DNA from: Brevibacterium yomogidense
GTDB taxonomy: Bacteria; Actinomycetota; Actinomycetes; Actinomycetales; Brevibacteriaceae
NCBI RefSeq assembly: GCF_900163715.1
Contig: NZ_FWFF01000017.1
Location: 124,001 to 188,000, forward strand
Length of the DNA: 64,000 bases
Reading direction: 5' to 3'
Shown here: in pieces, positions 60,746 to 64,000 of the stretch
Numbering within the stretch: the first letter of the stretch is position 1
Layout of the letters: the number at the start of each line of letters is the position of its first letter
Notes under the pieces: generated by a model
The model's input: only the letters and a program-made list of their open reading frames with translations
What the model was told of the DNA's origin: nothing
The model's database searches: none
Made by a program: the position numbers and the translations under genes

Positions 60746-61510
60746 TCAGCCCTCGTCGCTCAGGTACGGCTCGCAGGCCTCGAGCAGGAAGTCGCCCGCT
60801 GACTCGCCGTCCGTGTCTGCCAGCGCGGAGCCCGTGCGCTGGATGCCCCACCAGACTGCGGGCGAGGCGCCCCACTGGAGGCGCAGCTGCTCGCGCTGCT
60901 CGGCGTCGTCCTCGCGGATGACATCGGCGAGGACCTGCGATGCGGCCTGGATCCGATCGTTCGCGTCGTCTGCAGTGCAGCGGGCCTCGTCATCCGGGCC
61001 CTGGGGGAGCAGATCCGACCGCGTCTCCGTATCCACCACGGTGAGGGAGAAGGCGGAGCCTCCCAGCTGCTCGACCTCCACGGTCGCATCGAGCAGGTAG
61101 AAGCCCGACTGGCCCTCCGTGATGGCGGATGCGTCGTCGACGGTGATGCTCACGCTGTCCGGCGTGTCGGGGGTGAGCGTGGCCTCGCCGTCCTCCGGCA
61201 CCTCCTGGTACGTGTGGACCCAGGCGTGCACGTACGCGTCAGTACCGGATTCGACGGCCTGCGCGAGGCCCTGCCAGACGGGGTCCGTCTCCTGCGGACC
61301 GCCCGGGCTCACATCGATGACCGGCGTGACGTCGAGGTCGGAGGGCGTGGGCACCGATGTCACGTCCTCGGCAGACACGGAGGGCGTTTCGACGGGGCGC
61401 TCGGCGTCGACCACCTGGCAGCCGGTGACCAGGACGGCGGTACTGATGCCGGCGATGGAAAGGGCTGTACGGGACCCGGCGCGACTGCGGAACGGCATGG
61501 CACGTGACAT
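60746..61510 (-). CDS. Lipoprotein of unknown function
   Basis: 254 aa. The signal peptide ends in lipobox LVTGC (Cys31). The mature part begins with a Pro/Ser/Thr-rich linker and continues as an acidic domain with no motif I recognise (VWQGLAQAVESGTDAYVHAW, VSITVDDASAITEGQSGFYL); two further Cys may pair (Cys near 181 and 245). Convergent with the four-helix protein gene; a 12-bp repeat TGACCGGGGGCG occurs at 60672 and 60733 near both gene ends. Upstream is GAAGGATCC as likely ribosome binding site. Confidence 0.8.
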   Translation of the reverse strand: MSRAMPFRSRAGSRTALSIAGISTAVLVTGCQVVDAERPVETPSVSAEDVTSVPTPSDLDVTPVIDVSPGGPQETDPVWQGLAQAVESGTDAYVHAWVHTYQEVPEDGEATLTPDTPDSVSITVDDASAITEGQSGFYLLDATVEVEQLGGSAFSLTVVDTETRSDLLPQGPDDEARCTADDANDRIQAASQVLADVIREDDAEQREQLRLQWGASPAVWWGIQRTGSALADTDGESAGDFLLEACEPYLSDEG

Positions 61511-61556
61511 GAGAAGGATCCTCGGGTCGGGGAAGAGGAGGACGATCCCCGCCAGT

Positions 61557-62099
61557 CTACGCGGAGAATTCTTCCGGTTCCGCGGAATCGGCGCCGGGCA
61601 CGACCGCTTCGACGCTCACGACGAGGTGGCGCAGCGAGTCGGCGAGGGATGAGCATTCGTCCTCATCGAGCGCCTTGAGCATCTGCGCTTCGAGATCGAG
61701 GAAGTCGGAGAGCGCGTCGTCGACCTTCTGCCGACCGGCGGCCGTGAGCCTCACGAGGACTCCGCGGCGATCTGCAGGATCGCGCTGGCGCGACACCCAG
61801 CCGGCGCTCGCCAGCCGATCGATGCGGTTGGTCATCGTGCCGGAGGTGACGAGGAGCTCGACTGTGAGTGCGGAGGGCGACAGCTGGTAGGGATCGCCTG
61901 CTCGTCGCAGTGAGGAGAGGACGTCGAACGCCCACGTCTCCAGCCCGTGGGAGGCGAAGACCGCCTTCCTCCTGCGGTCCAGCTGACGGGAGAGGCGTGT
62001 GACGCGGGAGAGCACCTCCATGGGCGCGACGTCGATGTCCGGACGCACATCGCGCCAGGCGGCGACGATCCGGTCGACCTCGTCCATTTCCTCATGCAT
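61557..62099 (-). CDS. MarR-family transcriptional regulator
   Basis: 180 aa. The winged helix is clear: SALTVELLVTSGTMTNRIDR as recognition helix and QRDPADRRGVLVRLTAAGRQ as wing. ATG 62099 is chosen because TATCCT lies 6 nt upstream (leaderless); upstream residues in the open frame are not conserved. A CTTGA-CC-TCAAG palindrome overlaps its promoter, implying autoregulation. The effector is unknown; neighbours give no clear target. Confidence 0.9.
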   Translation of the reverse strand: MHEEMDEVDRIVAAWRDVRPDIDVAPMEVLSRVTRLSRQLDRRRKAVFASHGLETWAFDVLSSLRRAGDPYQLSPSALTVELLVTSGTMTNRIDRLASAGWVSRQRDPADRRGVLVRLTAAGRQKVDDALSDFLDLEAQMLKALDEDECSSLADSLRHLVVSVEAVVPGADSAEPEEFSA

Positions 62100-62105
62100 G
62101 CGGCA

Positions 62106-62124
62106 AGGATACCTTGAGGTCAAG
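62106..62124 (-). promoter_or_regulatory. MarR promoter and operator
   Basis: -10 box TATCCT (62111-62106, minus strand) followed upstream by the palindrome CTTGACCTCAAG (62124-62113), a plausible autorepressor site. Confidence 0.55.
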
Positions 62125-62239
62125 ATTCTTTGTGCGAGAGTGATCGCCGTCGGGCGCTTCCGCTCCGCCTGCCGCGACGCCGACTCCCCGCAGCGCTCAC
62201 GCGGCTGTAGCCATTCCCACACTCGTGCGACCCTCAAGA

Positions 62240-62266
62240 GGTCTAGACTGAGTTCCGGGTTAGACC
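62240..62266 (+). promoter_or_regulatory. Candidate sucCD promoter with inverted repeat
   Basis: TAGACT (62244-62249) fits the -10 pattern. It overlaps GGTCTA (62240-62245) with its inverse TAGACC (62261-62266), a possible operator. The -35 is unclear. Leader about 95 nt to the sucC GTG. Confidence 0.4.
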
Positions 62267-62351
62267 CTCTGACGTCGACACACAGATGGAACCCGGCGCG
62301 GTCGCATGCATGCGGTGCCCGTCGGTGTCACAACACACGAAGGAATGACAC

Positions 62352-63521
62352 GTGGATCTTTTCGAGTATCAGGCGCGTGACCTCTTCGAGGAGCACGGAG
62401 TCCCCGTGCTCCAGGCGAAGGTCGCAGACACCCCGGAGGACGCGAAGAAGGGTGCGGAGGCACTGGGCGGCGGCACCGTCGTCGTCAAATCGCAGGTGAA
62501 GATCGGCGGTCGCGGCAAGGCAGGCGGAGTCAAGCTCGCGCACAACCCGGATGAGGCCGCACAGCGTGCGGAGGAGATCCTGGGCCTCGACATCAAGGGA
62601 CACGTCACCAAGCGGGTCATGATCGCCGAAGGCGCGGACATCGCGGATGAGTACTACTTCTCCATCCTGCTCGACCGTGCCAACCGCACGTACCTGGCCA
62701 TGTGCTCCAAGGAGGGCGGCATGGACATCGAGCAGCTCGCCGTCGAGCGCCCGGACGACCTGGCGCGGGTTCCGGTGAATCCGCTGACCGGCATCGACGA
62801 GGCGAAGGCCCGCGAGATCGCTCAGGCGGCGGGCTTCGACGCGGAGACGACGGACAAGCTCGTCCCCGTCTTCCAGAAGCTCTGGGACGTCTTCCAGGGT
62901 GAGGACGCCTCGCTCGTCGAGGTGAACCCGCTCGTCCAGACCGGCGCCGGCGACATCATCGCGCTCGACGGCAAGGTCTCGATCGACGAGAACGCTGAGT
63001 TCCGCCACGAGAACCACGCGGAGCTGCGCGATCTCGACGCAGAGGACCCGCTGGAGCTCAAGGCGAAGAAGCTCGACCTCAACTACGTGAAGCTCGACGG
63101 CGAGGTCGGCATCATCGGCAACGGCGCGGGCCTCGTCATGTCGACGCTCGACGTCGTCGCGTACGCCGGTGAGGACCACGGCGGCGTGAAGCCGGCGAAC
63201 TTCCTGGACATCGGCGGCGGCGCATCGGCAGAGGTCATGGCCAACGGCCTCGACGTCATCCTGGGCGATGACCAGGTCAAGAGCGTCTTCGTGAACGTGT
63301 TCGGCGGCATCACCGCGTGCGACGCAGTGGCAGACGGCATCGTGAAGGCGCTCGAGATCCTGGGCGATTCCGCGACGAAGCCGCTGGTCGTCCGCCTCGA
63401 CGGCAACAACGTCGAGGAGGGACGCCGCATCCTGGACGAGGCGAACAACCCTCTCGTCACCCAGATCGACACCATGGACGGCGGAGCCGACAAGGCAGCC
63501 GAGCTCGCGGCGAGCCGCTGA
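62352..63521 (+). CDS. sucC: Succinyl-CoA synthetase beta subunit
   Basis: 389 aa ADP/GDP-binding subunit of the TCA-cycle enzyme that converts succinyl-CoA to succinate with substrate-level phosphorylation. [40 protein letters not shown] (ATP-grasp) and [20 protein letters not shown] are canonical. GTG start with GAAGGAAT upstream. Followed by sucD after 25 nt. Together with sdhCDAB it gives two consecutive TCA steps in this window. Confidence 0.97.
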   Translation: MDLFEYQARDLFEEHGVPVLQAKVADTPEDAKKGAEALGGGTVVVKSQVKIGGRGKAGGVKLAHNPDEAAQRAEEILGLDIKGHVTKRVMIAEGADIADEYYFSILLDRANRTYLAMCSKEGGMDIEQLAVERPDDLARVPVNPLTGIDEAKAREIAQAAGFDAETTDKLVPVFQKLWDVFQGEDASLVEVNPLVQTGAGDIIALDGKVSIDENAEFRHENHAELRDLDAEDPLELKAKKLDLNYVKLDGEVGIIGNGAGLVMSTLDVVAYAGEDHGGVKPANFLDIGGGASAEVMANGLDVILGDDQVKSVFVNVFGGITACDAVADGIVKALEILGDSATKPLVVRLDGNNVEEGRRILDEANNPLVTQIDTMDGGADKAAELAASR

Positions 63522-63546
63522 GCCCTCGAAAGGACTGAACAGAACT

Positions 63547-64000
63547 ATGGCGATTTTCCTCACGAAGGAATCCAAGATCATCGTCCAGGGCATCACGGGC
63601 GGTGAGGGCACGAAGCACACGGCCCGCATGCTCGCGGCCGGATCCGATGTCGTCGGCGGTGTGAACGCGCGCAAGGCCGGCACGACCGTCACGCACAAGG
63701 ATGCGAACGGCGCGGACATCGAGCTCCCCGTGTTCGGCTCCGTCGGAGAAGCGATGGAGAAGACCGGCGCAGACGTGTCCGTCGCATTCGTGCCGCCGGC
63801 ATTCTCCAAGGATGCGGCGTTCGAGGCGATCGACGCGGGCATCGGCATGCTCGTCATCATCACCGAGGGCATCCCGGTCCAGGACTCCGCCGCGCTGTGG
63901 GCGCATGCGACCGAGCTGGGCAACAAGACCCGGATCATCGGCCCCAACTGCCCCGGCGTCATCACCCCCGGCGAAGCGCTCGCGGGCATCATCCCGGCGA
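63547..64000 (+). CDS. sucD: Succinyl-CoA synthetase alpha subunit, 5' part
   Basis: The first 151 codons are in the window; the gene runs off the end. [20 protein letters not shown] and [20 protein letters not shown] form the CoA-binding Rossmann domain, and [17 protein letters not shown] begins the second domain. The active-site phosphohistidine lies beyond the window. GAAAGGACTGAACAG precedes the ATG. Forms the heterodimer with SucC. Confidence 0.96.
   Translation, partial: MAIFLTKESKIIVQGITGGEGTKHTARMLAAGSDVVGGVNARKAGTTVTHKDANGADIELPVFGSVGEAMEKTGADVSVAFVPPAFSKDAAFEAIDAGIGMLVIITEGIPVQDSAALWAHATELGNKTRIIGPNCPGVITPGEALAGIIPA

Overview
The window is 64 kb of high-GC, densely packed bacterial chromosome. 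The ribosomal gene order, GTG and ATGA/GTGA coupled starts, TANNNT -10 boxes, many apparently leaderless genes and a lipidless-type EF-Tu/S10/spc/alpha layout all point to an actinobacterium. The spc operon lacks rpsN between rplE and rpsH, which fits the order Micrococcales; the genus cannot be fixed from sequence alone. No rRNA, tRNA, CRISPR array, phage or transposase gene was seen.

Region 1 (1-21217) is the translation superoperon: the 3' part of tuf, the S10 operon (rpsJ to rpsQ), the spc operon (rplN to rplO), secY-adk-map, then infA-rpmJ-rpsM-rpsK-rpoA-rplQ. It is interrupted between map and infA by an unusual three-gene insert (14204-17727): a sortase-anchored S1-family serine protease, a META-domain protein and, on the opposite strand, a calpain-like cysteine protease.

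Region 2 (21331-46835) is metabolic and regulatory. It holds a divergent LysR/LysE pair; an IclR regulator coupled to a degenerate acyl-CoA-synthetase-like protein, both divergent from a seven-gene operon that combines a branched-chain-type ABC importer with two acyl/aryl-CoA ligases; a CPBP membrane protease; the one-carbon pair glyA-folD; a PaaX-type repressor; an acyl-CoA dehydrogenase divergent from a GntR regulator; and a TRAP transporter, CoA-transferase and IclR cluster. The theme is uptake of organic (probably aromatic or branched) acids followed by CoA activation and beta-oxidation-type steps.

Region 3 (47033-64000) is mostly housekeeping: xthA, trpS, an App1-type phosphatase preceded by a perfect LexA/SOS-box match, a D-Ala-D-Ala carboxypeptidase, sdhCDAB, a mannose-1-phosphate guanylyltransferase, an M20 amidohydrolase, a BMP-type lipoprotein, adenosine deaminase, a MarR regulator, sucC and the start of sucD.

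Two cross-locus patterns stand out. At least eight gene ends carry short degenerate tandem repeats (10 to 23 bp units, a different unit at each locus) that start at or just beyond the stop codon. At least eight genes have a -10 box only 6 or 7 nt before the start codon and no ribosome binding site, so they are probably transcribed as leaderless mRNAs.
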